Shown here piece after piece: positions 19,603 to 29,058 of a DNA stretch of 64,000 bases. Position numbers and translations under genes: made by a program. Every line of letters starts with the position of its first letter. Within the stretch, counting starts at the first letter, position 1. The notes under the pieces were generated by a model. That model saw only the letters and a list, made by a program, of their open reading frames with translations. It made no database searches and was not told where the DNA came from. Origin of the DNA: Aliiruegeria sabulilitoris (GTDB taxonomy: Bacteria > Pseudomonadota > Alphaproteobacteria > Rhodobacterales > Rhodobacteraceae). Location: the NCBI RefSeq assembly GCF_001558155.1, contig NZ_LOAS01000010.1:62001-126000 (forward strand). The letters are read 5' to 3'.

Positions 19603-20624
19603 TTTTTCTCCTCGGGGATAATTCCAGAATTTACAGCCATAAACAGTCGCAACGCCTGCGCGGTTTCCGCAACATCGTGCACACGCAGGATCTGCGTGCC
19701 TTGCGCCACTGCGGCAAGTGCCGCCGCCATGGATCCCGGCACACGATCCCGCGCCACGGCGGCGCGGCCGATACTGCCGATCATGCGCTTGCGCGACACG
19801 CCGAGCAGGATCGGGCAGCCAAGCCCGTGAAACAGCGAAATCCGGGCCAGAAGCGCGAGATTATGCGCCAGAGTCTTGCCGAAGCCGATGCCGGGATCGA
19901 CCAGGATCCGCTGACGCGGAATGCCTGCCGATACGGCGATCTCTACCCGTTCCGACAGGAAATCATAGACGTCCAGCAAGACGTCCTCGTAGGTCGGATC
20001 GTCCTGCATCGTGGCCGGGGTCGCCACCGAATGCATGATGCAGAGTGGCACGCCGCGTTCCGCGACAAGCGGTGCGAGGCCGGCATCGAAGCCAAGCCCC
20101 GACACGTCATTGACCATGTCCGCGCCCGCGTCGAGCGCCGCCTGCGCCACCGCGGCCTTGCGGGTGTCGATGGAAACCGGCGTCGGGATTCCGGTGGCAC
20201 GCATCGCGGCGATTACCGGCGCCGTGCGGTGGACCTCCTCGTTGACCGGCACGTCCTTTGCCCCGGGCCGGGTCGACTCGCCGCCGATATCGATGATGTC
20301 GGCCTCTTTCGCCATCTCCCGGGCATGGGCAAGCGCGGCCGCGGGGGCATCATGCAGGCCACCATCGGAAAAGCTGTCCGGTGTCACGTTCAGGATGCCC
20401 ATGATGCGCGGGTGCTGCATTCCAAGCCCCGGCAGAGCGCCGCGCGGTTCGCTCAGGCGCTTCAGGACCTCTCCGGGCAGCTCGCTCGCCGGAACGATCC
20501 GGGGCAGAGCGCCGCGACGCAGCAGCTCGACCTTGTCGAACCATGTCCAGCCGCCGGCCAAAGGGAAGGCCTCTCTCGGACGAGCCACGTCGAAGACGGG
20601 TATTGGTCGGTAATATTCTGTCAT
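19599..20624 (-). CDS. folP: Dihydropteroate synthase
   Basis: A 341-residue TIM-barrel enzyme that condenses dihydropterin pyrophosphate with p-aminobenzoate. Signatures are [26 protein letters not shown], and [11 protein letters not shown], all intact. It carries about 70 residues before the canonical start of the barrel ([14 protein letters not shown] to the MGILN motif), longer than the E. coli enzyme; such extensions occur in alphaproteobacteria. It lies 30 bases after folB and overlaps glmM by 4 bases. With folB it forms a folate gene pair. Confidence 0.96.
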   Translation of the reverse strand: MTEYYRPIPVFDVARPREAFPLAGGWTWFDKVELLRRGALPRIVPASELPGEVLKRLSEPRGALPGLGMQHPRIMGILNVTPDSFSDGGLHDAPAAALAHAREMAKEADIIDIGGESTRPGAKDVPVNEEVHRTAPVIAAMRATGIPTPVSIDTRKAAVAQAALDAGADMVNDVSGLGFDAGLAPLVAERGVPLCIMHSVATPATMQDDPTYEDVLLDVYDFLSERVEIAVSAGIPRQRILVDPGIGFGKTLAHNLALLARISLFHGLGCPILLGVSRKRMIGSIGRAAVARDRVPGSMAAALAAVAQGTQILRVHDVAETAQALRLFMAVNSGIIPEEKK

Positions 20625-20654
20625 GCAAATGCCTGCGCCGTTGCGCCCCGTTTG

Positions 20655-21569
20655 CTACAGATCGAGCTTGTCGGCAAGCGCCAGGGTGTCGCCACCAGGG
20701 ACATCCGCCCCCAGCCCCAGCAACCGTTCGGCATTGAGGATTTCCGCGAACCAGGCCGACAGGCCCGCCGCATCGCGCGGGGCGACGTCGGGCCCGTCAA
20801 TCGAATCCAGAACGATCTTGGATGGCGCCCAGACGACGATGCGCCCGGCGTGAATGGCGTGGGTGATCTCGGTCCGGCTCTCGACGACAATGCAGCGCCT
20901 GTCGCGCGCGGCCAGCACCCAGGCATTCTGCTCCAGCGCCAGCAGGTCGATCCGCCGCTGCGGCATCGCGGAGCCAGCCGCGGGGCAAGGCGTCTCCGGC
21001 GCCCCAACCGTCAGCACCACCGGCAACGACAGCGCCTCGAGGCTGTCGAGCCAGCCGGGCAGGCGCGGATCGGCGATCGCTTCGTTCGACAGGAACACGA
21101 CGAGCGGCCGGGCAAAACCCGTCTCTGCCTGCTCGACCGGACCGAGCTGCGCCTGCGAACGCTCTATTTCGACCCCGAGCGAAAACGGCCCGCGATCCAG
21201 CTTCTCGATCCGGACAAAGACGCGACGCGCGCGCGGTTCCTTCAACAGGCGCTCGGCGATCCGTTCGGCCAGCGTCTCCAAAAGGCTCAGACGCTCTTCG
21301 GAGAGCGCCCCCTCCACAGCCTCGGTGATCGTGTCATAGCTCAGGATACGATCGACATCGTCGGCCAGCGGGGCCGATGCCCGACCGACCTCGACCACGA
21401 CATTGAAACGCAGGCGTTGCGCAATCCCGCGCTCCTCCTGGAAAGCACCGATCTCGACGGCGCGCACATAGTCGCGCAGCGCGATACGGTCGCGCGGGGC
21501 ATCGGCGGGAGCGGTCGCGGCGGCACGGTCCTCGGGGTGGGCAAAGGCAAGCGAGAGTTCAGAGGTCAT
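20655..21569 (-). CDS. folB: Dihydroneopterin aldolase with C-terminal extension
   Basis: A 304-residue protein. Residues about 27-140 are a FolB domain: IALRDYVRAVEIGAFQEER, FNVVVEVG, DRILSYDTITEAV and LLETLAERIAERLL match the family, which converts dihydroneopterin to hydroxymethyl-dihydropterin. Typical FolB is about 120 residues, so around 160 extra C-terminal residues form a second region I do not recognise; it has hydrophobic strands (LVVFLSNEAIADPRLPGW, RIVVWAPSKIVLD) that suggest a folded domain. The ATG at 21567-21569 is favoured. It is 30 bases upstream of folP. Confidence 0.85.
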   Translation of the reverse strand: MTSELSLAFAHPEDRAAATAPADAPRDRIALRDYVRAVEIGAFQEERGIAQRLRFNVVVEVGRASAPLADDVDRILSYDTITEAVEGALSEERLSLLETLAERIAERLLKEPRARRVFVRIEKLDRGPFSLGVEIERSQAQLGPVEQAETGFARPLVVFLSNEAIADPRLPGWLDSLEALSLPVVLTVGAPETPCPAAGSAMPQRRIDLLALEQNAWVLAARDRRCIVVESRTEITHAIHAGRIVVWAPSKIVLDSIDGPDVAPRDAAGLSAWFAEILNAERLLGLGADVPGGDTLALADKLDL

Positions 21570-21689
21570 GCCAGCTTCATGCCATGCCTGACGGCGAAAG
21601 CCACGCCTCAAACGACAGAAAGGCCGCCCGGGGCGACCGTTCTTTCGGTTCCGAGGCCATCAAGGGCCCGGTTCCGGCCGTTTCCGGGT

Positions 21690-22376
21690 TCACGACCGCG
21701 GATGCTTGTAGAAATGGTGCACGCCGATCGACGCCGTGCGCGCGAATTTCCGCGCCCAGGACGGCCGGACCGAAACTGTGTGGTAATGTGTGGCACCGCC
21801 GGTCAGAACCTTGGGCGCTCCTGACAGCATGAGGCGTGCAACCTTGCCCACCCGCTCGAAAGCCTTGGGCTCGGAGATCTTCTCCGGGTTACCGTCACAG
21901 GTATAGGTGAACTGGCACTGGTATTTCTTGCCGGTGCCCTGGTGGATCACGCCGCAAACCGTATCGGGATAGAGCGAGCTTTTCACCCGGTTCAGGATCA
22001 CTTCGGCAACCGCGAACTGACCCTTCACGCTTTCACCGCGCGCCTCGAAATAGAGCGCTTCGGACAGGCAGCGCCACTCTGCGCTTCCCTCAACGGTCTC
22101 TTGCTTGTCCAGCCATTTCTTCGTGTAGGAGACCGTCTGGAATTCCTTTGGCCGAGCCTTGGCCCGGATCGAGCTTCGCGGGCTGAGCAAGCCCAGATGC
22201 TCGTCGCTGAGGGAGTTGAGAACGCGGTTCTCCATCCCCATCAAGCCTTCCAGCCGCAGCGCGCCATCCTCCTCGCCGGTGTAATTGGAGCTCGACATGA
22301 ACATCTCGGCCGAAGCCGGAACGCCCAAGCACAGGCACGTCAAAACAGACAAGAACAGATTGCGCACACGCAACAT
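21690..22376 (-). CDS. SleB-type cell wall hydrolase, secreted
   Basis: A 228-residue protein with an N-terminal signal peptide (hydrophobic residues 6-18, VPASA before AEMF as likely cleavage site). The C-terminal half is a Hydrolase_2/SleB domain: LSEALYFEARGES with the presumed catalytic Glu, FAVAEVILNRVKSSLYPDTVCGVIHQG, and GGATHYHTVSVRPSWA. SleB relatives are lytic transglycosylases acting on peptidoglycan. Start at 22376 is chosen because the signal peptide begins there. The gene is 188 bases downstream of the PEP-utilising enzyme and on the same strand. Confidence 0.85.
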   Translation of the reverse strand: MLRVRNLFLSVLTCLCLGVPASAEMFMSSSNYTGEEDGALRLEGLMGMENRVLNSLSDEHLGLLSPRSSIRAKARPKEFQTVSYTKKWLDKQETVEGSAEWRCLSEALYFEARGESVKGQFAVAEVILNRVKSSLYPDTVCGVIHQGTGKKYQCQFTYTCDGNPEKISEPKAFERVGKVARLMLSGAPKVLTGGATHYHTVSVRPSWARKFARTASIGVHHFYKHPRS

Positions 22377-22564
22377 CAGATCATCCCACCAGCGATGCGC
22401 AAGACCGCACCCAGCCGTCGGCGGCGATAACAAATCGTCTTGTCAGAAGTAAATGCTGCGAATCACAAGAATCGCCCCGGCAGGCTCAGCGGAGCAAATT
22501 GGCAACGAATTTTCGGTGTTTTTGAGCAGAAACCCGCCGACCACCGGCAGATTTCCGCGCTTTT

Positions 22565-25144
22565 TCAATGATCTGACTCGCGGGGACTCGACGACTTCAA
22601 CGCCAGATGTGCCGCAGCGAGTCGCGCAACGGGCACCCGGAACGGGGAACAGGAGACATAATCGAATCCCGCCTGGCGGCAGAAATCGATCGTGTCGGGG
22701 TCGCCGCCATGTTCTCCGCAGACCGATAAAACCACTTCTGGCCGGGCCGCCCGACCACGCTCCGCCCCCAGCAGAAGCAGCTCTCCCACGCCCTCCTTGT
22801 CGAGCGTATGGAACGGGTCCTCGTGGAAGACACCATTGCTGACATAGGTGCCCATGAAGCGCCCGGCATCGTCGCGCGACAGCCCATAGGTCATCTGGGT
22901 CAGGTCATTGGTGCCAAAGCTGAGAAAGGCCGCGTGGGCCGCGATCTCGCCCGCCCTGAGCGCCGCACGTGGCGTCTCCACCATCACGCCCAGCCGGTAG
23001 TCGAAGGCAACCCCGTATTCGACACGCACGGCCGCGGCCACGGCGTCGATCCGGCTCTTGACCAACTCCACCTCGCGCTTGGCCGAGACCAGCGGGATCA
23101 TGATCTCGGGCACCACCGCCTTGCCCGCCTGCCGGCTGGCTTCAACCGTCGCCTCGAAGATCGCGCGCACCTGCATGTCGTAGATCTCGGGCACCGTCAC
23201 CCCGAGGCGCACGCCGCGCATCCCCAACATCGGGTTGAACTCGGAAAGCGATTCCACCCGCCGGGTGACGTCGCTGAGCGGCAGGTCCATCGATTCCGCC
23301 AGCCCCATCATCCCTTCGCGGTCCGATGGCAGGAATTCATGCAGCGGCGGGTCGAACAGGCGAATACAGACCGGCAGCCCGGCCATGATCCGGAACAGCT
23401 CCACGAAATCCTCGCGCTGCATCGGCAGCAATTGCTCGAGCGCGGCCTGCCGGTCGGTCTCGCTATCGGTAAAGATCATCTCGCGCATGACCGACAGCCG
23501 CGCCGGCTCGAAGAACATATGCTCCGTCCGGCACAAACCGATCCCGTCCGCGGCGAAGGTATGCGCCATATGCGCGTCGTCCGGTGTGTCCGCATTGGCG
23601 CGGATGCCGATATCGCGCACCTCGTCGGCCCAGCCCATCAGCGTGCGGAAGGCGGTGTCGAGCGCGGGCTCCAGCATCGGCACGGCGCCGGCCAGCGCCT
23701 CGCCGGCCGTGCCGTCGACCGTCACCAGGTCGCCTTCGTGGAAGACGCGCCCATCCGCCGTGGTCACCGTCTTCTTGCGCATGGATATCGTCAGCTTGTT
23801 CGCCCCCACGATGCAAGGCAGGCCAAGGCCGCGCGCGATCACCGCCGCGTGGCTGGTCATCCCCCCGCGCTCGGTGATGATGCCCTGGGCGGCATGCATG
23901 CCGCGAATATCCTCCGGCGTCGTCTCCCGGCGGACCAGGATACAGGGGATCTCGTGGCTGGCCGAAGTCTGTGCCGCGCGCGAGGTGAAAACCAGCTGCC
24001 CCGTGGCGCCGCCGGGCGAGGCGGCGATCCCCTTCAGGATCACGTCGCGTTTTGCTTCCGGATCCACCTGCGTGTGCAGCAGCTCGGTGAGCGATTTCGG
24101 CTCCACCCTGAGCAGAGCCTCGCGCGGCGAGATGATGCCGTCCTCGGCCAGCGCCACGGCGATCTTTACATCGGCCCGCGCGCTCCGCTGCACCTTGACC
24201 GCGTCCAGAACCTGCAGGTTCCCTTCGGCCACGGTGAACTTGATCTCCATCTCCTCGCGCAGCCTGTTGCGGCAGCGATCCGCGATATCGACCAGCTTGG
24301 CAAACAGCTCCGGCGCCTCGTCCTGCATCGACGTGCCACGCGGGTCGGTCGCCAGGTACAACTCCTTGCCCTTGCGCCCCATCGCGCGCATCTCAGGCGA
24401 CTTGCGCTTGTAGCGCCCGGTCACCTGCGGGTCGCCCGTCACCTTGTCGATCATGCGGATCACGCCCGATCCGCTCTCGCCCGGGCCGAGCCCATGCGCC
24501 ATGTCCTGCACGACCAGCCCGAGCCCGGCATCCACCGGCGCCCCGCGCGCCTGCCGCAAGAGCCGCGCGCTCACCCCCTCCCAGGCCCGCGCCATCGAGC
24601 GCAGCACACCGGCAAGCTGCTTGGCCGGCTCCTGCGGAAAGGGCATGTCGGCCTCGGCGTCGTATGCGGCCAATGCCGCCGCCACCGGATCGTCCGCCTC
24701 TGCCGCTTCCTCGAAGGGCTCCGGGTCGAGCCGCGCCACGTCATTGGCATAGGCCGTGATGAACCGCAGGTAGAGCCGGTCGGCCGCCTCCTGACCGAGA
24801 CGCGTTGCAAGCTCCGCCCGCCGCTCGTCATTCATGCCGATATTGAGGATCGCCCCCGGTCCGCCCCAATCGGGGTCCTCGCTCGAGGGGCGCACCGAAA
24901 CCAGCGGCGTGCGGCCAAAGGCCGACAGCAACCGCGCCGTATCCGGTCGCTCGCCCTCGGCGATGCGATGCACGGCGTCAAAGGAGAGCGCCACGGTACG
25001 CGGTGTCGGAATGTCGAGCCGGATCAGCCGCTGCAGGCATTTCGCCCGCCCGCCATGGCTTTGCTCCGAGATCTCCGCACTCGGCGTGATCAACGTGAAG
25101 TCCTTGGTCTCGCCGGTCATCAGCACGGAGCTGCTCCCTTCCAT
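22565..25144 (-). CDS. PEP-utilising enzyme, atypical pyruvate phosphate dikinase
   Basis: An 859-residue protein (start ATG 25142-25144, preceded by GGGGGA). The central phosphohistidine domain GGMTSHAAVIARGLGLPC carries His432, and the PEP-binding barrel ends with SVCGEHGGDPDTI, with catalytic Cys809, as in pyruvate phosphate dikinase. The N-terminal ATP-grasp part diverges: the usual GGKGANL and VRSGARxSMPGMMDT segments read HGGRAKCLQ and VRPSSEDPDWGGPGAILN. The nucleotide-binding chemistry may therefore differ from standard PpdK. It lies 57 bases (or 15 with an upstream TTG start) after glyS. I can assign the superfamily firmly, the exact reaction less so. Confidence 0.8.
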   Translation of the reverse strand: MEGSSSVLMTGETKDFTLITPSAEISEQSHGGRAKCLQRLIRLDIPTPRTVALSFDAVHRIAEGERPDTARLLSAFGRTPLVSVRPSSEDPDWGGPGAILNIGMNDERRAELATRLGQEAADRLYLRFITAYANDVARLDPEPFEEAAEADDPVAAALAAYDAEADMPFPQEPAKQLAGVLRSMARAWEGVSARLLRQARGAPVDAGLGLVVQDMAHGLGPGESGSGVIRMIDKVTGDPQVTGRYKRKSPEMRAMGRKGKELYLATDPRGTSMQDEAPELFAKLVDIADRCRNRLREEMEIKFTVAEGNLQVLDAVKVQRSARADVKIAVALAEDGIISPREALLRVEPKSLTELLHTQVDPEAKRDVILKGIAASPGGATGQLVFTSRAAQTSASHEIPCILVRRETTPEDIRGMHAAQGIITERGGMTSHAAVIARGLGLPCIVGANKLTISMRKKTVTTADGRVFHEGDLVTVDGTAGEALAGAVPMLEPALDTAFRTLMGWADEVRDIGIRANADTPDDAHMAHTFAADGIGLCRTEHMFFEPARLSVMREMIFTDSETDRQAALEQLLPMQREDFVELFRIMAGLPVCIRLFDPPLHEFLPSDREGMMGLAESMDLPLSDVTRRVESLSEFNPMLGMRGVRLGVTVPEIYDMQVRAIFEATVEASRQAGKAVVPEIMIPLVSAKREVELVKSRIDAVAAAVRVEYGVAFDYRLGVMVETPRAALRAGEIAAHAAFLSFGTNDLTQMTYGLSRDDAGRFMGTYVSNGVFHEDPFHTLDKEGVGELLLLGAERGRAARPEVVLSVCGEHGGDPDTIDFCRQAGFDYVSCSPFRVPVARLAAAHLALKSSSPRESDH

Positions 25145-25201
25145 AACGGATCCCCCGCACGATATGCGAGAGTTGTGTTCGCGCAAATGCCCCGCGTGCC
25201 G

Positions 25202-27349
25202 TTAACCTTCGATCCGCGTCAGATCCGCCGCCTTCAGGCAGGTTTCCCGGATACGGTGCAACAGGTTGAGCCGGTTGCGCCGCACGATATTATTTTCGGT
25301 GTTCACCTGAACGGCATCGAAAAACGCGTCGATCGGGGCGCGCAGGGAGGCCATGCTTGCCATGGCCGACGCGAAATCCTCGGCTTCGATGGCCGAGGAG
25401 ATCGCACCTTCCGCCGAATCGAGCGCGTCGAACAGCGCCTTTTCCTCGTCCGTCTCGGCGAATTTCCGGTCCGGCCCGTATTCGTAGGAAACCCCATCGG
25501 CTTCCTCGGCCTGGGTCAGGATGTTGTTGGCTCGCTTGAAGCCCTGCAACAGGTTCTCGCCATCCTCGGATTTGAGGAAATCCGCCAGCGCCTCGGCCCG
25601 CTTCACCAGCAGCACGAGGTCGTCATTACCCGGCATGGCAAGGCACGCATCGATAACATCGTGGCGGATGCCCTCGTCGCGCAGGTGGACCTTGAGACGG
25701 TCGTGGAAGAAGGAGAGGACGTCGGAAGGAACAAGACTGTCAGCTAGGCCATCGCGCCGCGCATTTTCAAACAGTGTTTGGTCTCCTATTCCCAACGCGA
25801 TGTGTTCAACGCCTGGAGCCAAGAGTTCCTGCACCTTCGATACAAGAGGCTTGAGAGTGGTGCGCGTCTCGGCAGAAAGCAGCAACCTGATCACCCCCAA
25901 CGCCGCCCGGCGCAGCGCAAACGGGTCCTTCGAGCCGGTCGGCTTCTCGTCAATCGCCCAGAAGCCGGTCAGCGTGTCCAGCTTGTCCGCCAGCGCCACC
26001 GCGACGGAGATCGGCGCGGTGGGCACGTCATCGGACGGCCCAAGCGGCGAGTAATGCTCCTCGGCGGCGGCAGCGATCTCCGCGCTCAGGCCCGCGGCCT
26101 CGGCATAGTAGCGGCCCATGATGCCCTGAAGCTCGGGGAACTCGTAAACCATCTCGGAGGAAAGGTCCGCCTTGGCCACCTGCGCGGCCTTCTCGGCGGC
26201 CTCCGGATCGGCGCCGACCAGCGGAGCGATTTCCTTCGCCAGCGCCGCGATACGGTCGATCCGCGCCTTCTGGCTGCCGAGCTTGTTGTGGAACGTCACG
26301 TTGTCGAGGCTCTCCAGCCACGGCGCCATCTGTTCCTTCTGCGCCACGCGCAGGTCGTTCTCCCAGAAGAACTTGGCATCCGACAGGCGCGCGAACAGCA
26401 CCTTCTGGTTGCCCGCAAGGATCGTCGCGCCGTCATCGGCGGTCACCATGTTGGCGACGGTGACGAATTTCTCGATCCGGGTCGTTCTCGGGTTGCGGAC
26501 GGAGAAGAATTTCTGGTGCTCTTTCATCGAGGTCTTGAGCACTTCCGGCGGCAGGCCGAGGAAATCATTGGCGATATCGCCCATCAGCACCACGGGCCAT
26601 TCCACCAGCCCCGACACCTCGGCCAGCAGCCCCCTATCCTCGACCACTTCCAGCCCTTGCGCAAAGGCCATGTTGGTCGCGTCATGCCAGATCGTCTCGG
26701 CCCGCTCGGCCGGGTCCAGCACAACGTTGGCGCGCTTGAGCTTGGCCGCATAATCCTCGAAGCCGGTCACCGCAAAGGGCTCGGGCGCGAGGAAACGGTG
26801 CCCGCGGGTCATGTTGCCGGCGGCCATCCCGTCCACGTCCAGCGGCACCACTTCAGCCCCTGCCTCGTCGCTCAGGATACACAGGATCGAATGCAGCGGC
26901 CGCACCCAACGCAAGGACCCCGCGCCCCAACGCATGGATTTCGGCCAGGGAAAGTTGCGGATCGTGGCTTCGAGCACTTCGGCCACGATCTCGGCTGCCG
27001 GGCGGCCTTCCTTCGTGATCTTGGCGAACCAAACCTGCCCCTTCTTGTCGTCCCGCGCTTCCAGCTGGTCCTTGGTCAGCCCGGTCGAGCGGAGAAACCC
27101 CGCCAGCGCCTTTTCCGGCGCGTCCGTCCGCGGGCCCTTGCGCTCCTCGGTCACGGTCGGGCTTGTCGCGAGCAGCCCCGCGACCGTCAACGCCAGCCGA
27201 CGCGGCGTGGTGAAGGCCTGCGCGGAGGCATAGGTGAGGCCCGCATCGACCAGCCCGTCGGTCACAAGTTTTTGCAGGTCCGCGCCAGCGCGCGCCTGCA
27301 TCCGGGCGGGGATTTCTTCGGAAAAGAGTTCGATCAGCAGATCGGGCAT
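25202..27349 (-). CDS. glyS: Glycyl-tRNA synthetase beta subunit
   Basis: A 715-residue subunit of the bacterial alpha2beta2 glycyl-tRNA synthetase. MPDLLIELFSEEIPARM at the start is diagnostic; the tRNA-binding and anticodon-binding regions follow (GHRFLAPEPF, MKEHQKFFSV, PYRLRRAALGVI-like DPFALRRAALGVIRLL). Its partner glyQ lies 1.7 kb upstream, with gltS and a small membrane protein in between, which is an unusual split of glyQS. Spacing of 10 bases to gltS implies one transcript. Confidence 0.97.
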   Translation of the reverse strand: MPDLLIELFSEEIPARMQARAGADLQKLVTDGLVDAGLTYASAQAFTTPRRLALTVAGLLATSPTVTEERKGPRTDAPEKALAGFLRSTGLTKDQLEARDDKKGQVWFAKITKEGRPAAEIVAEVLEATIRNFPWPKSMRWGAGSLRWVRPLHSILCILSDEAGAEVVPLDVDGMAAGNMTRGHRFLAPEPFAVTGFEDYAAKLKRANVVLDPAERAETIWHDATNMAFAQGLEVVEDRGLLAEVSGLVEWPVVLMGDIANDFLGLPPEVLKTSMKEHQKFFSVRNPRTTRIEKFVTVANMVTADDGATILAGNQKVLFARLSDAKFFWENDLRVAQKEQMAPWLESLDNVTFHNKLGSQKARIDRIAALAKEIAPLVGADPEAAEKAAQVAKADLSSEMVYEFPELQGIMGRYYAEAAGLSAEIAAAAEEHYSPLGPSDDVPTAPISVAVALADKLDTLTGFWAIDEKPTGSKDPFALRRAALGVIRLLLSAETRTTLKPLVSKVQELLAPGVEHIALGIGDQTLFENARRDGLADSLVPSDVLSFFHDRLKVHLRDEGIRHDVIDACLAMPGNDDLVLLVKRAEALADFLKSEDGENLLQGFKRANNILTQAEEADGVSYEYGPDRKFAETDEEKALFDALDSAEGAISSAIEAEDFASAMASMASLRAPIDAFFDAVQVNTENNIVRRNRLNLLHRIRETCLKAADLTRIEG

Positions 27350-27359
27350 TGCGGGGTCC

Positions 27360-28574
27360 TCAGAGCGGAAGGAAGAACTGGATCGCGAAGGAGTTCACGA
27401 TGTCCACGAAAAAGGCCGAGACAAGCGGCAGGATGACAAAGGCCATGGGCGACGGCCCGTAGCGCTTGGTCACGGCGGTCATGTTGGCGATGGCGGTCGG
27501 CGTGGCGCCGAGCGTCACACCGCCGAAACCGGCGGCCAGAACGGCGGCGCGGTAGCCGCGCCCCATGGCCGGAAAGAGCACGTAGATGGCGAAGACGATG
27601 GACAGGGCCGTCTGCGCCGTCATCACCACGAGCAGCACCAGCCCCATTCCCTGCAGCGTCCAGAGCTGGAGCGACATCAGCGACATGGCAAGGAAAGTGC
27701 CGAGCGAGAAATCGGAGATCATGGCAAGCGTCGGCGTGCGGCGCACCTCGACCACGCGCGGCAGGATCGCCGGGACGAGGTTGCCGAGCACGATCCCGGC
27801 CAGCAGGCAGGGCACGAAAGGCGGCAGGCCGATGCCATAATGGTCCAGCGTTTCCCAGAGCGAATAGCCGACGGCGATCGTCACATGAACCCAGAGCATG
27901 ACCCGCATGAAGCTGAGGTGGTTGATGCTCTCCGTCGCCTCGTCCTCGAACGATACACCAACCGTGGGCTCCTCGTCCGGGCGATCCGGCTCCAGCCGCC
28001 AGCGGTTGATCAGGTATTTCGCGATCGGTCCGCCGATCAGCGCCGCGCAGACAAGGCCGATCGTGGCCACGGCCACGCCCAGCTCGCTCACGCCTGCCGC
28101 GCCCCCGGTCATCTCCTCGATGCGCGGTGTCCAGGCGATGACCGTGCCATGCCCGCCGATCAACGCCGCCGAGCTGAGCAGCACCGAAAACTCCGGCGGC
28201 AGCGAGAAGAGCCGCGCGCCAGCCACGCCGATGATGTTCTGAAGGATCACGTAGATGATGGTGAGCCCGAGCAGGATCGCCAGCGGCAGCCCGCCCTTCA
28301 CCAGATCCGAGATGCGAGCGTTGAGGCCAATCCCCGTGAAGAAAACGAGAAGGAAATAGTCGCGCGCCGCGAGATCGAAAGAAATCGCCACGTCGAAAAA
28401 AAGGAAGGTCAGCATGGTGGCAACCGCCACCAGAAGACCGCCCGAGACCGGTTCCGGAATGTTGAAATCGCGAAGAAAAGCGACATTCCGGGTCAGCTTG
28501 GCCCCCATGATATAGACCAGAAAGGCTACCGTTACGGAGACGAACGCATGGACTTCAAAAACTTCCGGAGTCAT
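27360..28574 (-). CDS. gltS: Sodium/glutamate symporter
   Basis: A 404-residue inner-membrane protein with 10-12 helices. The family hallmarks are GGLLVA (residues about 45-50), FFTGIGLNARISDL, GGHGTVIAW in the first re-entrant region, and GFGGVTLGATPTAIANM in the second. GltS imports glutamate with sodium. The gene overlaps the upstream small membrane protein gene by 4 bases and lies 10 bases before glyS, so it is embedded in the glycyl-tRNA synthetase operon. No functional connection with tRNA charging is known to me. Confidence 0.93.
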   Translation of the reverse strand: MTPEVFEVHAFVSVTVAFLVYIMGAKLTRNVAFLRDFNIPEPVSGGLLVAVATMLTFLFFDVAISFDLAARDYFLLVFFTGIGLNARISDLVKGGLPLAILLGLTIIYVILQNIIGVAGARLFSLPPEFSVLLSSAALIGGHGTVIAWTPRIEEMTGGAAGVSELGVAVATIGLVCAALIGGPIAKYLINRWRLEPDRPDEEPTVGVSFEDEATESINHLSFMRVMLWVHVTIAVGYSLWETLDHYGIGLPPFVPCLLAGIVLGNLVPAILPRVVEVRRTPTLAMISDFSLGTFLAMSLMSLQLWTLQGMGLVLLVVMTAQTALSIVFAIYVLFPAMGRGYRAAVLAAGFGGVTLGATPTAIANMTAVTKRYGPSPMAFVILPLVSAFFVDIVNSFAIQFFLPL

Positions 28575-29038
28575 TTCTTGATCTCCTCATTGACTTGGTG
28601 CCAGACGAAGCCGCGCCCATCCTCCATAACGGCCACGACGCGATCCACGCCATGGGCGATATTTTTCTGTCCGAGAAAGGCCAGCGCGCGTCCTTCTTCC
28701 AACGCCTTGCCCACTTCCACCGCGTCGAAACAGTCGAACCAATGCGGGGCCGTGAGCGGCTCGGCACCCTCGTACATCTCGTAGGTCTCGCTCAGCATCG
28801 CGAGCGATTGGGGCGTGGTGAAACAGGCGCGGTAGCGGATCGGCGAGGAGGACGCGTCGATGACCTGAAGGTTGTCGGCAACGATCGGATCGGCCGGCCC
28901 TTCGAGCAGAGTCAGCGTGACCTGTTCGGCCGAGATGTCGACCTCGTCGTAGTAGTAATAGAGCTGAAGGTAATAGATCGCGATGCCCGCAATCAGCGCG
29001 AGTACCACGATTCCGCCTCCAATGATCTTGCCGCTCAT
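28571..29038 (-). CDS. Single-pass membrane protein, DUF6446-like
   Basis: A 155-residue protein with one N-terminal membrane helix (GGGIVVLALIAGIAIYYLQLYYYY) and a soluble domain that would face the periplasm. The soluble part has a CFTTPQSL segment and HWFDCFDAVEVGKAL, with two cysteines that could pair. I associate such proteins between glyQ and glyS in Rhodobacteraceae with DUF6446, but the function is unknown. It starts 20 bases after glyQ and overlaps gltS by 4 bases. Confidence 0.65.
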   Translation of the reverse strand: MSGKIIGGGIVVLALIAGIAIYYLQLYYYYDEVDISAEQVTLTLLEGPADPIVADNLQVIDASSSPIRYRACFTTPQSLAMLSETYEMYEGAEPLTAPHWFDCFDAVEVGKALEEGRALAFLGQKNIAHGVDRVVAVMEDGRGFVWHQVNEEIKK

Positions 29039-29058
29039 CGCTTCAGCTCCCTACGGGT

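Noticed and set aside
22808-25747. A 979-codon open frame antisense to the PEP-utilising enzyme and glyS
   Set aside because: It is the GC-rich shadow of two well-supported genes: low complexity, rich in His, Arg and Gly, with no recognisable motif. The same applies to long frames at 18217-19830 (+), 25778-27436 (+), 8783-10153 (-) and 3863-5119 (-).
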